Shown here piece by piece: positions 17,145-27,376 of a stretch of DNA of 64,000 nt. Origin of the DNA: Psychrobacillus faecigallinarum (lineage in GTDB: Bacteria; Bacillota; Bacilli; Bacillales_A; Planococcaceae); contig NZ_JACSQO010000001.1 of assembly GCF_014836595.1 (NCBI RefSeq), forward strand, positions 124,001-188,000. The letters run 5' to 3'. Position 1 is the first letter of the stretch. Each line of letters begins with the position of its first letter. The notes beneath the pieces are model-generated. The model worked only from the letters and a program-made list of their open reading frames with translations, ran no database searches and had not been told where the DNA came from. Both the position numbers and the translations under genes were made by a program.

Positions 17145-18104
17145 TTATCTATTCCCTTTAATGTATGGAATTCCACTTGCTTTAGGTGCATTAGCTTTTC
17201 CTATGAATCCAGCTACAGCAAGAATAGTTAATACATACGGTAAAATGTGTAAATAAAAGCTTGGAATTTGATCAATGTAAGGAATTTGACCTCCTACAAT
17301 ACTTAATGCTTGTGCAAACCCGAAGAATAATGCTGCTCCTAGTGCACCAAGCGGATGCCATTTACCAAAAATCATAGCTGCTAGTGCCATGAATCCTTGA
17401 CCGTTAATTGTTGTATGACTGAATTCCCCAGAAATTGATTGAGAATAAACAGCTCCACCAATACCTGCTAACATACCAGATAGTACTACGGCAATATAAC
17501 GCATTTTCTTAACATTAACTCCCATTGTATCTGCAGCCATCGGATGTTCACCTACAGCACGAAGACGAAGTCCAAATGGAGTTTTATAAATAACAAACCA
17601 AGCAAGAATTGCTACTGCAACAGCTAATATAGAAGTAGAGTAAACATCCTTAAATAACATTGGACCGATTATAGGTATTTCACTTAAACCAGGGATATCA
17701 AAACGGATAAAGCGTTCTTCAATATAATCTGTTTGTCCTTTGTCATAAATCATTTTTACAGAAAACAAGGCAATCGCAATACCTAGCATGTTAATTGCTA
17801 CCCCTGAAATCGTTTGGTCAGCTCTAAATGAAATAGAAGCCACCGCATGAAGTAATGCAAATAGACCAGAAACAAGCATTGCTGCAATTACAGCAACCCA
17901 CGGAGTCATAGAACCAAAAGTATCTACAAACGTTAAGTTAAAAATAATCCCGATAAAGGCACCCATAACCATCATACCTTCAAGTCCGATGTTAATCACA
18001 CCTGATCTTTCAGAGAAAACTCCTCCAATAGCTGTGAAAACCAAAGGGGCTGCATAGAAAATTGCTGATGGAATAATGAAATATAATACGTCTAAAAAGC
18101 TCAT
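17145..18104 (-). CDS. nupQ: ABC transporter permease, nucleoside (BMP) type
   Basis: Membrane permease of the BPD_transp_2 family, 319 residues with about eight to ten hydrophobic helices and the typical GVINIGLEGMMVMGAF segment. It follows nupP with its ATG directly after the nupP stop and a Shine-Dalgarno inside the last nupP codons. With nupP it forms the heterodimeric channel of the importer made with nupO (ATPase) and nupN (lipoprotein). In B. subtilis the homologous nupNOPQ imports guanosine; the exact substrate here is inferred. Confidence 0.88.
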   Translation of the reverse strand: MSFLDVLYFIIPSAIFYAAPLVFTAIGGVFSERSGVINIGLEGMMVMGAFIGIIFNLTFVDTFGSMTPWVAVIAAMLVSGLFALLHAVASISFRADQTISGVAINMLGIAIALFSVKMIYDKGQTDYIEERFIRFDIPGLSEIPIIGPMLFKDVYSTSILAVAVAILAWFVIYKTPFGLRLRAVGEHPMAADTMGVNVKKMRYIAVVLSGMLAGIGGAVYSQSISGEFSHTTINGQGFMALAAMIFGKWHPLGALGAALFFGFAQALSIVGGQIPYIDQIPSFYLHILPYVLTILAVAGFIGKANAPKASGIPYIKGNR

Positions 18105-19151
18105 TTAGTTCGCCTCCTTTTTCTTACTAATCTTTTCAAGGAAATAGCGAATGACATATCCACATGCAACGAAGAAAATAATAATCGCAATAACGATTGA
18201 TACGATTTCTATTGGTACTCCCGCTGCGTTCGGCATATTGGTTGCTCCATATTTAAGCGAGCCAAATAATGTAGCACCAAAAATTACTCCTAGAGGTGTA
18301 TTCGCCCCAAGTAAAGCTACGGCGATTCCATCAAATCCGATACCAGTAAAGGCACCCTTTGAGCTTGCGTAACCAAATGTACCCAATGCCTCCATAGCCC
18401 CAGCTAGACCAGCAAAAGCACCTGAGATAACCATTGATAGAATAATATTCTTAGAAACATTCATCCCAGCATACTCTGAAGCATGTTTGTTGAAACCTAC
18501 TGATTTCAGTTCATAACCAGTAGTTGTTTTTTCTAAAATAAACCACATAACTAAAACCATTGCTAGCGCAATGAAAATTCCGTAGTGTAAACGAGAGTAA
18601 TCAGTAATGCTTTGGAAGAAAGCGGATGTAAGTGAAGCTGTTGGTTTAATCGCTTCGGTACTGTCTCCGCCATCCGCAACAATTTTAATAAGTGCATTAG
18701 TTGTATGGAGTGCAATATAGTTCATCATAATCGTTACAATTACTTCATGAACTTGTAGCTTTGCTTTTAATAACCCCGGAAGGAAAGCCCATAACCCACC
18801 TGCAACTGCTGCTGCAAGAACGGCTAAAGGAAGATGAATATACATCGGTAGGTCAAATGCAATTCCAACATAAGTAGCTGCAAACCACCCTACTAGTAAT
18901 TGACCTTCTACACCGATATTAAACAAACCTGTTCGGAATGCAAATGCTACCGCAAGCCCTGATAATAGGTAAGGTGTAATTTGGCGTACTGTTTCACCCA
19001 TTCTATAAGCGTCACCAAATATACCTTCCCATAACGCTGAATATCCTAGTATAGGATCATATCCACTTACTAGCATGACAATCGCGCCGACGATTAACCC
19101 TAGTATTACAGAAATAACAGGGACAAGTATATTTACTACTCTATTCGACAT
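18105..19151 (-). CDS. nupP: ABC transporter permease, nucleoside (BMP) type
   Basis: 348 residues, multi-spanning, with the sibling signature FRTGLFNIGVEGQLLVG. The C-terminus is basic and cytoplasmic (FLEKISKKKEAN). The ATG lies inside the 3' end of nupO (11-nt overlap), so the operon is tightly coupled. Partner permease of nupQ. Confidence 0.88.
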   Translation of the reverse strand: MSNRVVNILVPVISVILGLIVGAIVMLVSGYDPILGYSALWEGIFGDAYRMGETVRQITPYLLSGLAVAFAFRTGLFNIGVEGQLLVGWFAATYVGIAFDLPMYIHLPLAVLAAAVAGGLWAFLPGLLKAKLQVHEVIVTIMMNYIALHTTNALIKIVADGGDSTEAIKPTASLTSAFFQSITDYSRLHYGIFIALAMVLVMWFILEKTTTGYELKSVGFNKHASEYAGMNVSKNIILSMVISGAFAGLAGAMEALGTFGYASSKGAFTGIGFDGIAVALLGANTPLGVIFGATLFGSLKYGATNMPNAAGVPIEIVSIVIAIIIFFVACGYVIRYFLEKISKKKEAN

Positions 19152-20688
19152 GCTCTACATCCCCCTGTTTGTTGTCTTTGTTTCTAGTTTGTCCAGCCAT
19201 TAATAGACCAAGCTCTTGCTCAGTAGTTTCTTTAGGAGAAAGTGTATCTACAATTTGCCCATCATAAATAACGGCAATACGGTCAGATACATTCATTACC
19301 TCATCTAATTCAAACGAAAGAAGTAAAACTGCTTTTCCTTTATCTCTTTGCTCTATTAAACGCTGATGAATAAATTCAATAGCTCCTACGTCAAGACCAC
19401 GAGTAGGAAGTGCTGCAATTAAAAGCTCAGGATCACGGACAACCTCACGACCAATAATAGCCTTCTGTTGATTACCTCCAGATAAGGATCGAGCTAATGT
19501 GTGCTCTCCTTGTGTACGAACATCATATTCTTTAATAATTTTTTGAGCTAAATTAGAAACTTTTTTATAATTAATGATTCCTCTTTTAGAAATAGGCTCT
19601 AAATAATAGGTTTGTAGTGCAATATTATGACCGATTGGAAAATCTAAAACTAAACCATGCTTATGTCTATCCTGTGGTATGTGTCCTACTCCCGCCTCAG
19701 TTACTTTACGAGGCTTTTTGTTTGTGACATCTTGTCCATTTACAAAGATAGATCCGCTTTTAGATTTACGAAGACCAGTAATGGCTTCAATTAACTCACT
19801 TTGACCGTTCCCATCAATTCCTGCAAGTCCTAGAATTTCACCCTTACGAACAGTTAAGTTTAATCCTTTTACCTTTTCAATCCCACGGTAATCAGTTACC
19901 ACTAACTCCTTAATAATTAACGCTTCTTCCTTAGGAGTAGCTTCTCCCTTAACTGTTTTAAATTCGACCTGACGACCGACCATTAGAGATGCCAATTCAT
20001 TTGGATTTGTTTCTGCTGTTATTACAGTCCCAATCCCTTTACCTTTACGAATAACTGTCACTCTATCAGAAACATCCATAATTTCCTTTAGTTTGTGAGT
20101 TATTAGAATAATAGATTTACCTTCTTTAATAAGGCGCTTCATAATTTGTATAAGCTCATTAATCTCTTGTGGAGTTAGTGAAGCAGTTGGCTCGTCAAAA
20201 ATAAGGATCTCCGCTCCACGATAAAGCGTTTTCAAAATTTCCACCCTTTGCTGCATTCCAACTGAAATATCTTCAATCTTTGCATATGGATCTACGTTTA
20301 ATCCATAAGTTTCTGATAGCTGTTCAATTTTACGTGCAGCATCTTTAATATTAACTACTCCGCCACTTGTCGGCTCGTTACCTAAAATAATATTTTCAGT
20401 AACTGTAAAATTTTCTACTAACATGAAATGCTGATGAACCATGCCAATTCCAAGATCATTAGCAACATTTGGATCGGTAATTTTTACAGAATTACCTCTA
20501 ACTTTTATCTCTCCGCCTTCAGGCTGATATAGACCAAATAAAACATTCATTAGAGTGGATTTTCCTGCTCCATTTTCACCTAAAAGAGCATGTATTTCTC
20601 CCTTCTTCAATTGAAGGGTTATATTATCATTTGCTACAAACGATCCAAACTCTTTCCGAATGCCTAGCATCTCTATTACATAATCCAA
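19141..20688 (-). CDS. nupO: ABC transporter ATP-binding protein, two fused nucleotide-binding domains
   Basis: ATPase of the sugar/nucleoside class with tandem NBDs. NBD1 has Walker A GENGAGKST, an ISVGMQQRVE signature and Walker B ILIFDEPTASLT. NBD2 has GIDGNGQSE in place of a canonical Walker A, LSGGNQQK and LLIAALPTRGLD, the degenerate second site normal in this subfamily. I choose a TTG start at 20688, 8 nt after AGGGAG, which gives the family start MDYVIEMLGIRKEFG (515 residues); the GTG three codons upstream overlaps the Shine-Dalgarno. A hairpin between nupN and nupO may reduce its level relative to the lipoprotein. Confidence 0.92.
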   Translation of the reverse strand: MDYVIEMLGIRKEFGSFVANDNITLQLKKGEIHALLGENGAGKSTLMNVLFGLYQPEGGEIKVRGNSVKITDPNVANDLGIGMVHQHFMLVENFTVTENIILGNEPTSGGVVNIKDAARKIEQLSETYGLNVDPYAKIEDISVGMQQRVEILKTLYRGAEILIFDEPTASLTPQEINELIQIMKRLIKEGKSIILITHKLKEIMDVSDRVTVIRKGKGIGTVITAETNPNELASLMVGRQVEFKTVKGEATPKEEALIIKELVVTDYRGIEKVKGLNLTVRKGEILGLAGIDGNGQSELIEAITGLRKSKSGSIFVNGQDVTNKKPRKVTEAGVGHIPQDRHKHGLVLDFPIGHNIALQTYYLEPISKRGIINYKKVSNLAQKIIKEYDVRTQGEHTLARSLSGGNQQKAIIGREVVRDPELLIAALPTRGLDVGAIEFIHQRLIEQRDKGKAVLLLSFELDEVMNVSDRIAVIYDGQIVDTLSPKETTEQELGLLMAGQTRNKDNKQGDVEHVE

Positions 20689-20776
20689 TGAATTCACTCC
20701 CTACTTGAATACTAGTACTAAATTAATACAGGAAAGACTTTAAATATTTAAAATCTTTCTTCTACTAATTTAAAAT

Positions 20777-20809
20777 ATCATAAAGACCGAGCAAGTCGGT
20801 CTTTATGAT
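20777..20809 (-). terminator. Intercistronic hairpin between nupN and nupO (attenuating terminator)
   Basis: Perfect 14-bp stem ATCATAAAGACCGA/TCGGTCTTTATGAT with a 5-nt loop and a mediocre U-tract (ATTTTAAATT). Placed between binding protein and ATPase it probably lets the lipoprotein be made in excess, through partial termination or 3'-end protection. Confidence 0.75.
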
Positions 20810-20820
20810 GTTAAGTCAAA

Positions 20821-21912
20821 TTATTCTACAGTTTCAGGAACTACGATTTCACCAGCAGCAATCTTTTTAGAATACTCATCAATTTTTGCTAAAACATCAT
20901 CCGGAATAGCTCCGCGAGAATCAGCAAGTTGAACGCCTTCTTCAGCTAAACCGTAAGTAACTGTTTTTCCACCAGGGAATTTACCATCCATTGCTTCTTT
21001 TGCAATGTTTTGTACTGCAACATCTACACGTTTTTGCATAGAAGTAAGTGTTACGTTAGTATCTCCAACTGCACCCTCTTCGTATTGGTCAGAGTCAACT
21101 CCGATTACCCATACGTTAGCATTAGCATCTTTAGTTTTACGTTCTTTTGCTTCAGCAAATACACCATTACCAGTACCACCAGCTGCGTGGAAAATAATAT
21201 CTACGCCTGAAGAGTACATACGATTAGCTGTTGTTTTACCAAGAGCTGCATCATCAAACTTACCAGTATATTGAACGTCTACTTTAATAGATGGATCAAC
21301 TGCTTTAACACCTTCAAGGAATCCTGCTTCGAAGCGTTCAATAACAGGAATCTCCATTCCACCAACAAAACCAATTTGTTTTGATTCAGACATTAATGCT
21401 GCAGCAACTCCTGCAAGGAACGATCCTTCTTGTTCTTTAAACATTACAGAAGCTACGTTTGGAGCATCAACTATAGAGTCAATAATAGCTAATTGAGCAT
21501 CTGGTTGTTGACTAGCAATAGTTCCAATTGGCTTTTCCATCAAGAAACCGATACCATAAACTACGTCAAAATCACGACGAACTAGGTTAGTAATGTTATT
21601 GATGTAATCTGCATCAGATTGAGATTGAAGATAATCATAACCGCCATCACCTTTTTTAAGGCCATGCTCTTTACCAAATGCTTCAATACCTTCCCAAGCT
21701 AGTTGGTTAAATGATTTGTCATCTACTCCACCAACGTCAGTAACCATTGCTAAAGAGAAATCTACTTTTTCTTCTGTTCCACTGCCAGTGTTTGAACCTT
21801 CGTCAGTCTTCTCTTCATCTTTAGAACCACAAGCTCCAAGAATAGTACCAGCAGCTAATACAAGTGATAAGCCTAAACCAAATTTACGTTTTGTCAACTT
21901 GAAAACCCCCAT
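20821..21912 (-). CDS. nupN: BMP family lipoprotein, nucleoside-binding protein of ABC importer
   Basis: Basic medium-lipoprotein (PnrA-like) family substrate-binding protein, 363 residues. An N-terminal lipoprotein signal ([21 protein letters not shown]) has a lipobox ending at GAC-Cys, followed by a Lys/Glu/Thr-rich tether, then the periplasmic-type fold ([58 protein letters not shown]). PnrA-type proteins bind purine nucleosides, matching the nup label. The ATG at 21912 has only AAGAAG upstream; a TTG five codons in has GGGGG at good spacing and is a plausible alternative. It lies 27 bp after ymfC and shares its transcript. Confidence 0.9.
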   Translation of the reverse strand: MGVFKLTKRKFGLGLSLVLAAGTILGACGSKDEEKTDEGSNTGSGTEEKVDFSLAMVTDVGGVDDKSFNQLAWEGIEAFGKEHGLKKGDGGYDYLQSQSDADYINNITNLVRRDFDVVYGIGFLMEKPIGTIASQQPDAQLAIIDSIVDAPNVASVMFKEQEGSFLAGVAAALMSESKQIGFVGGMEIPVIERFEAGFLEGVKAVDPSIKVDVQYTGKFDDAALGKTTANRMYSSGVDIIFHAAGGTGNGVFAEAKERKTKDANANVWVIGVDSDQYEEGAVGDTNVTLTSMQKRVDVAVQNIAKEAMDGKFPGGKTVTYGLAEEGVQLADSRGAIPDDVLAKIDEYSKKIAAGEIVVPETVE

Positions 21913-21939
21913 TATTTTTCTTCTTAGCAGGAACTATTT

Positions 21940-22668
21940 CTACACCCTTTTCCGAACTACATGAAAGCTAAATTTATCAGCTCGAAAATAATTTTTCGAA
22001 TATAAAACTACACGATCATTCTCATCATAATGAAGTTGTTTTAAAACTAGCAATGAAGTCTCTGGTTCACAATTTAAAGTCGGCGTAGCTACTTCATGAT
22101 ATCCCACTGGATCAATGTAAGCGACTGCGTGCGAAATACGAATGTCCCCTGTTTCCTCCAAAGCAGTAAAAATGGATCCTTCTTTTCTAATTAGAAAATC
22201 CGTCGGCAAATAATCTTGTGGAACTTTATCGACACAATACACTACTGGCTCATCGTCTGCAGTTCGGACACGTTCCATCGTGACGATAGTTGCATCCTCC
22301 ACACATTGGAAACGTTTGCTATCATCCTCCGAAGCAGCTGATTCCATAGAACTAAGGTAAATAGTACCAGGCTCCATGCCTGCGTTTCGAATCATCGTCG
22401 AAACACTGGAGAGCTGTTCAATCCCCGATGTAAAAACTGGCTTTGAGTTAACAAAGGTTCCTACGCCATGTCTTCTTACGATAATATTTTCTTCCTCCAG
22501 CACACGTAGAGCTTCACGTAAAGTCGCTCGACTAACCCCAAGGAGCTTGGCTAATTCAAATTCAGAAGGTAATTTCTCCTTTTCTTTGAATATCCCCTTT
22601 TCAATGTCTTGTTTAAGACGATCGATCACTTGTAGGTACAAATGCCTTTGATCCATTTTTATTGTCAT
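21940..22668 (-). CDS. ymfC: GntR/HutC family transcriptional regulator (YmfC-like)
   Basis: 242 residues. An N-terminal winged helix ([64 protein letters not shown]) is followed by a C-terminal UTRA effector domain. It sits between spoIIIE and the importer genes; B. subtilis has ymfC next to spoIIIE but keeps nupNOPQ elsewhere. With only 27 bp to nupN and an inverted repeat in its own leader, it probably controls itself and the importer together; the effector may be the imported nucleoside or a metabolite of it (inference). Confidence 0.88.
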   Translation of the reverse strand: MTIKMDQRHLYLQVIDRLKQDIEKGIFKEKEKLPSEFELAKLLGVSRATLREALRVLEEENIIVRRHGVGTFVNSKPVFTSGIEQLSSVSTMIRNAGMEPGTIYLSSMESAASEDDSKRFQCVEDATIVTMERVRTADDEPVVYCVDKVPQDYLPTDFLIRKEGSIFTALEETGDIRISHAVAYIDPVGYHEVATPTLNCEPETSLLVLKQLHYDENDRVVLYSKNYFRADKFSFHVVRKRV

Positions 22669-22692
22669 TTAAAACACCACCATTATGAAGAG

Positions 22693-22742
22693 ATCAGACC
22701 TCTGATGTAAAACTTTCCTACTAATCAGTACATACTATAACA
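22693..22742 (-). promoter_or_regulatory. ymfC promoter (extended -10) and candidate GntR operator
   Basis: TGTTATAGT (TG-n-TATAGT, 22734-22742) is an extended -10 on the minus strand. About 30 nt downstream, at 22693-22706, lies the perfect palindrome ATCAGACCTCTGAT (6-bp arms, 2-nt centre), the size and symmetry of GntR-family sites, just before the ymfC ribosome binding site. No -35 is convincing. Confidence 0.55.
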
Positions 22743-23045
22743 TTTTTAATCCTTTAAATAAATACTTTATTTTCGAATATTAGAAAAGAATTTATACTAA
22801 TATTATATAAATGTAATCATTTTGTCATAATATATGGATTAATGTGTGATACTAATTGCCAAAAAGCTTATAAACACTGAATTCTTCGATATTTGTATTC
22901 TTTACTTTATTTTAGTCTAAAAAAGTTTTTTTGGATAGAGAATTATAATTCAATTGGATGTTAGTAATATCACAGGTATACTTTTATCGAAATATAGATT
23001 CAGTAATTTCATATTTTTTCTATAGTGCTTATATATAAAACATAA
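22743..23045. other. AT-rich spacer between ymfC promoter and spoIIIE terminator
   Basis: About 300 bp of very AT-rich DNA. I see no reading frame with a ribosome binding site, no RNA gene and no long repeat. Confidence 0.6.
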
Positions 23046-23086
23046 ATAAAAAAGATAACCGAGAAAATGCCTCTCGATTATCTTTC
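23046..23086 (-). terminator. Rho-independent terminator of spoIIIE
   Basis: Stem AAGATAATCGAG/TCTCGGTTATCTT with G-U pairs and a short loop, followed by TTTTTATTTATG on the minus strand, about 80 bp after spoIIIE. Confidence 0.85.
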
Positions 23087-23162
23087 TTTAGTTTTCTAAT
23101 AAAATTTGCTTCGTATTATAAAAATCGAGCATTAAAATAAGTCTTCTATACGCATTAATTTC

Positions 23163-25463
23163 TCACAGAGTATCTTGGTCATACTCTTGTTTCGATATTA
23201 ACACTTGTCTTGGCTTACTTCCTTCATAAGGTCCTACGATTCCACCCAGCTCAAGCTGATCAATTATTCGAGCTGCTCTAGAATAACCTACACGGAAACG
23301 TCTTTGTATTAAGGAAACAGATGCCGTTTGCATTTCCATAACCAACTGCGCAGCATCATCGTATAAATCATCACGATCCAGCTGCTCTTGTGATTCTTCC
23401 ACTTCATCTGGAATCATTTCTTCTTGGTAATTGGCCTTTTGTTGTTCAATTACAAAGTCGACAATTCTTTCCACCTCGGCATCTGATAAGTAAGCTCCCT
23501 GTACTCGAACCGGCTTAGAGCTTCCTGCTGGCAGAAATAACATATCCCCTCTACCAAGCAGTTTTTCTGCGCCACCCATATCTAGAATAGTTCGAGAATC
23601 TACGGATGAAGATACTGCAAATGCAATTCTTGAAGGTATATTAGCTTTGATAATACCTGTAATAACGTCAACACTTGGTCTTTGTGTTGCTATTATTAAA
23701 TGGATTCCTGCCGCACGAGCCATTTGTGCAATTCGGGTAATAGAATCTTCTACATCACTTGAAGCTACCATCATCAAGTCAGCCAGCTCATCTACAATTA
23801 CTACAATAAACGGGAGCTTTGGATGCTTCTCTTCATTTTCCTCATTCCATTTTTCAATATGATCATTATAGCCTTGGATATTACGAGTTCCTGTATGAGA
23901 GAACAGGTCATATCTTCTTTCCATCTCAGAAACGATTTTCTTTAGTGCCTGTGATGCTTTTCGCGGATCGGTTACTACAGGTGCCAATAAATGTGGAATG
24001 CCATTATAGACATTTAGCTCAACCATTTTAGGGTCAATCATCATCATTTTCACTTCATGCGGTTTTGCTCGCATCATGATACTTGTAATAATCCCATTAA
24101 TACATACACTCTTCCCGCTTCCAGTAGAACCTGCCACAAGTAGATGGGGCATTTTGTTTAACTCGGCTAATACCGCCTGTCCTGTTACATCTCGGCCAAA
24201 ACCTATCAATAGCTTTTGGCTCGGCTTATTGTTCTCTTTTGCTTCCAATACCTCTCGCAGGCTGACTATTGCCACCTCTTTGTTAGGTACTTCTATCCCT
24301 ACAGCAGATTTTCCAGGAATTGGTGCTTCAATTCGAATATCTCTAGCTGCTAACGCCAGTGCTAAATCATCATGAAGGCTCACAATTCTACTAACTTTGA
24401 CACCTACGTCAGGTAGAACTTCATATTTAGTAACCGCTGGACCTAGGTGGACCTGCATAACCTTAGCTTTTACACCAAAGCTTAAGAAAGTTTGCTCCAA
24501 TTTTTTAGCATTAGCTTGTATAGCATTTAACTCTCCACTTTGGTCATTATGCTCTGGAGAATCCAACAGATTAATGCTAGGCAGCTGATAATCTTCATTT
24601 TCAAGTTCATCAGCATCCATGTTAATCTCTATAGGTTCAGTTGGTTCTGTTTGTTCAGCAGGATCTTCTCTTCTCGTAATTCTTTCAGTGAATGCAGAGA
24701 TAATAGGAGCGGATGCTACTTCTGGCTCTTCCTGTTGCCCAGGATTCATGTCATGTATAGTAACAGCTTGCTCAGCCTCTTCCTCTACTGCATCCTTACG
24801 AGATCTGCGAGAAACTCTTTTGGTCTCTGTTGCTGGTTTTTGCTTTTCCTTTTTCGCTCTTTTCTTAAAGCTTTCTGCCATCTTAGGTGATATCTCTACT
24901 AAGTAGGGAACTAATGCTTTTCCAGTTAATAAAACGATACCAATTAAAAGTAAGAGCCAGCTAATAACTTTAGCACCTGCAGAGTCAAACAACACATGAA
25001 ATGATGCAAACAATATAGCACCAATCATACCTCCGCCAAGTGAGCTACTTCTGTTTGAAATTCCTCCACTTTCAACTAATACTCTATAACTTTCCCTTAA
25101 TACAGAGTTTGACATTAATGCCTTTCCTTCAAACAATTGCTCAAAGAGTGCTAAATGGCTAAATATTAATAAACTGCTCAAAATAAATGCACCGCTTAAC
25201 AGCAAACGATGATTCCATGGTGGAAACGTTTGTTTTATCATAATTATAAAAGCATAAATAACGAACATAAACGGTATTGCAATATGCCAGTTACCAAATA
25301 AGAAATAGCCTATATACGCGAAAACTTCGCCAACTAGGCCATATTCAAAGAAAGAAATTACAGCGATTCCCAATATGAGAAGTCCTATAATTTCAAACAT
25401 TAATGGATGAAGTGATTTTTTCTTATTTTTTTTGACTTTCTTTTTAGTTTTCTTCTTTGCCAC
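23163..25463 (-). CDS. spoIIIE: DNA translocase SpoIIIE/FtsK
   Basis: Septal DNA pump that moves the chromosome into the forespore. Four hydrophobic helices within the first ~190 residues, an acidic low-complexity linker (about 195-300), then the RecA-like motor with Walker A GSTGSGKS (about 445-452), Walker [15 protein letters not shown], and a C-terminal gamma winged helix ([28 protein letters not shown]) that reads SRS/KOPS polarity sites. I choose the GTG at 25463, 5 nt after TAGGTGA, giving the family start MAKKK and 766 residues. Position next to ymfC supports SpoIIIE over a second FtsK. Confidence 0.95.
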   Translation of the reverse strand: MAKKKTKKKVKKNKKKSLHPLMFEIIGLLILGIAVISFFEYGLVGEVFAYIGYFLFGNWHIAIPFMFVIYAFIIMIKQTFPPWNHRLLLSGAFILSSLLIFSHLALFEQLFEGKALMSNSVLRESYRVLVESGGISNRSSSLGGGMIGAILFASFHVLFDSAGAKVISWLLLLIGIVLLTGKALVPYLVEISPKMAESFKKRAKKEKQKPATETKRVSRRSRKDAVEEEAEQAVTIHDMNPGQQEEPEVASAPIISAFTERITRREDPAEQTEPTEPIEINMDADELENEDYQLPSINLLDSPEHNDQSGELNAIQANAKKLEQTFLSFGVKAKVMQVHLGPAVTKYEVLPDVGVKVSRIVSLHDDLALALAARDIRIEAPIPGKSAVGIEVPNKEVAIVSLREVLEAKENNKPSQKLLIGFGRDVTGQAVLAELNKMPHLLVAGSTGSGKSVCINGIITSIMMRAKPHEVKMMMIDPKMVELNVYNGIPHLLAPVVTDPRKASQALKKIVSEMERRYDLFSHTGTRNIQGYNDHIEKWNEENEEKHPKLPFIVVIVDELADLMMVASSDVEDSITRIAQMARAAGIHLIIATQRPSVDVITGIIKANIPSRIAFAVSSSVDSRTILDMGGAEKLLGRGDMLFLPAGSSKPVRVQGAYLSDAEVERIVDFVIEQQKANYQEEMIPDEVEESQEQLDRDDLYDDAAQLVMEMQTASVSLIQRRFRVGYSRAARIIDQLELGGIVGPYEGSKPRQVLISKQEYDQDTL

Positions 25464-25542
25464 GAATGTCACCTACTTTGTTTAAAAATAATCTTTTCCA
25501 ATAGCATGCACTTAACAGGTAAAATATAACAGCTTCAGAAGA

Positions 25543-25580
25543 TAAAAAAGATTTCCTTCCACAATGGGAAAGGAAATCCT
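25543..25580 (-). terminator. Rho-independent terminator of rnjB
   Basis: Stem AGGATTTCCTTTCC/GGAAGGAAATCT and a short loop followed by TTTTTT on the minus strand, 11 bp after the rnjB stop. Confidence 0.9.
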
Positions 25581-25591
25581 GATTTAAGATA

Positions 25592-27259
25592 TCAATATTC
25601 CATTATAATTGGAATAATCATCGGACGTCTCTTCGTTTGTTGGAATAAATATGAATTTAGCGTATCACGGATTTCTTGTTTAATGTTTGTCCATTCAAAC
25701 GTTTCTTTATTCACATATTTTTCAACAATTGTTCTTACTAATTTAGCGGATTCATCCATTAACTCTTCTGATTCTCTTACGTATACAAAACCTCTTGATA
25801 GAATCTCAGGTCCTGAAGCTATTTTCTTTTGAGCACGGTTAAGAGTAATTACTACGATAAAGATTCCGTCCTGAGATAATAGTTTACGGTCTCTTAAGAC
25901 AATGTTACCTACATCTCCAACGCCAATCCCATCTATTAGAACGTTGCCAGCTTGTACTCTTCCACTCATTCTAATTTTTCCATTTTTGTATTCTACAATA
26001 TCACCTTTATCAGCTATAAATATTTCTGACTTTGCCATCCCCAAGTCCTGAGCCAATTTAGAATGAGCTATCAGCATACGATACTCCCCTTGAATAGGAA
26101 TAAAGTATTTAGGCTTTGTGAGGTTTAACATCATTTTTAAATCCTCTTGACTACCATGTCCTGATACGTGGACATTTTTACTAGAGGTCAAAACTTTTGC
26201 TCCAGCTTTTGCGATAAGATTCATCGTATTAAATACTCCAACTTCCATTCCTGGAGAAGGTGTAAATGTTATAAGTACAGTATCCGTATCTTTAATCTTA
26301 ATATCCTTATGATGCTTGCGAACCATTTTCTCTAAAGCCTCTAAAGGTTCTCCTTGATTACCAGAAACGATAATTACAATATCTTCATCGTTATATTTAG
26401 AGATTTCTTTTATCGGAATCATAGTTTCTTCTTGGACAGTAAAATAACCTAAGTCTAAACCTATAGCAAAGATATTCTCTAAGCTTTTTCCTGCAATAGC
26501 AACTTTTTTGCCAGTCTCAGCAGCTTTGTCAAATACCTGTTGAATTCTTATAAAATTGGATGCATAAAGAGATACAAGAATACGACCTTTAGCAGCGTGG
26601 AATGTTTCTGATAATTGGTTTTCAATAACTGCTTCTGATGTTGTATATCCGGGTCTTTCTGCTTCTGTTGAATCAGACATGAGGATAAACACGCCTTCTT
26701 CTCCTAGTCCTGCCATTTTTGCTATATCTGGGCGGTATTTCCCTCTAGCAGATTGATCAAACTTAAATTCTCCTGTATGCACAATAGCACCTTCAGAAGT
26801 ATGGAATACGATACCTAAAGAATCCGGGATACTATGTGTTGTGTGAAAAAATGTTACGTGTGTGTTTTGGAAGTTCATTCGACTTTTATTTGTTACTTCA
26901 AAATACTTTACTTGTTGCTTTGCTGGCATTGCCTTTACATGAGTTTTTGCTAAAGCAATAGTTAGCTTGGAGCCATATACAGGCGCTTGAATCTTTTGCA
27001 GTAAATAAGCAATAGAGCCAATTGCGTCTTCATGTCCATGCGTTAAAAAGATTCCTTTAACCCGATCTTTGTTTTCCTCTAAATACGTAATATCAGGAAT
27101 GACGATATCAATACCCAACATTTCGTTTTCCGGGAACATAAGACCGCTATCTACTACAAAGATTTCATCGTCTATTTCTACTACGTACATCGCTTTACCG
27201 ATTTCGCCAACTCCACCGAGCGGTATAATACGAATAAGTTCATTTTTAACTTTTACCAA
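25592..27259 (-). CDS. rnjB: Ribonuclease J2
   Basis: Metallo-beta-lactamase/beta-CASP RNase, 555 residues, partner of RNase J1 in 5'-end-dependent RNA decay and maturation. The active-site motif is THGHEDAIG: the usual HxHxDH lacks its last His, a known feature of RNase J2 explaining its low activity. Other conserved pieces are SDSTEAERPGYT, IIVSGNQGEPLEAL and SGHGSQEDLK. The locus next to dapA is that of B. subtilis rnjB (ymfA). The start is a TTG (27257-27259), 7 nt after AGGAGG. tepA and ylzJ, found between rnjB and spoIIIE in B. subtilis, are absent. Confidence 0.93.
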   Translation of the reverse strand: MVKVKNELIRIIPLGGVGEIGKAMYVVEIDDEIFVVDSGLMFPENEMLGIDIVIPDITYLEENKDRVKGIFLTHGHEDAIGSIAYLLQKIQAPVYGSKLTIALAKTHVKAMPAKQQVKYFEVTNKSRMNFQNTHVTFFHTTHSIPDSLGIVFHTSEGAIVHTGEFKFDQSARGKYRPDIAKMAGLGEEGVFILMSDSTEAERPGYTTSEAVIENQLSETFHAAKGRILVSLYASNFIRIQQVFDKAAETGKKVAIAGKSLENIFAIGLDLGYFTVQEETMIPIKEISKYNDEDIVIIVSGNQGEPLEALEKMVRKHHKDIKIKDTDTVLITFTPSPGMEVGVFNTMNLIAKAGAKVLTSSKNVHVSGHGSQEDLKMMLNLTKPKYFIPIQGEYRMLIAHSKLAQDLGMAKSEIFIADKGDIVEYKNGKIRMSGRVQAGNVLIDGIGVGDVGNIVLRDRKLLSQDGIFIVVITLNRAQKKIASGPEILSRGFVYVRESEELMDESAKLVRTIVEKYVNKETFEWTNIKQEIRDTLNSYLFQQTKRRPMIIPIIMEY

Positions 27260-27335
27260 TTCTTTTCCTCCTAATTGTTAACCCGACCAACATCCACTAT
27301 TTTTTATTATATCGGACGTCACCGTTTCACACAAA

Positions 27336-27369
27336 TAAAAAAAGCTGAAGGTTGAATTCTTCAGCTTTT
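27336..27369 (-). terminator. Rho-independent terminator of dapA
   Basis: Stem AAGCTGAAG/CTTCAGCTT with an 8-nt loop and seven U on the minus strand, just after the dapA stop. Confidence 0.9.
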
Positions 27370-27376
27370 CACGTAA

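Noticed and set aside
24540..24906. Plus-strand ORFs opposite the spoIIIE linker
   Set aside because: They mirror the Glu/Lys-rich low-complexity linker; no independent coding signal.
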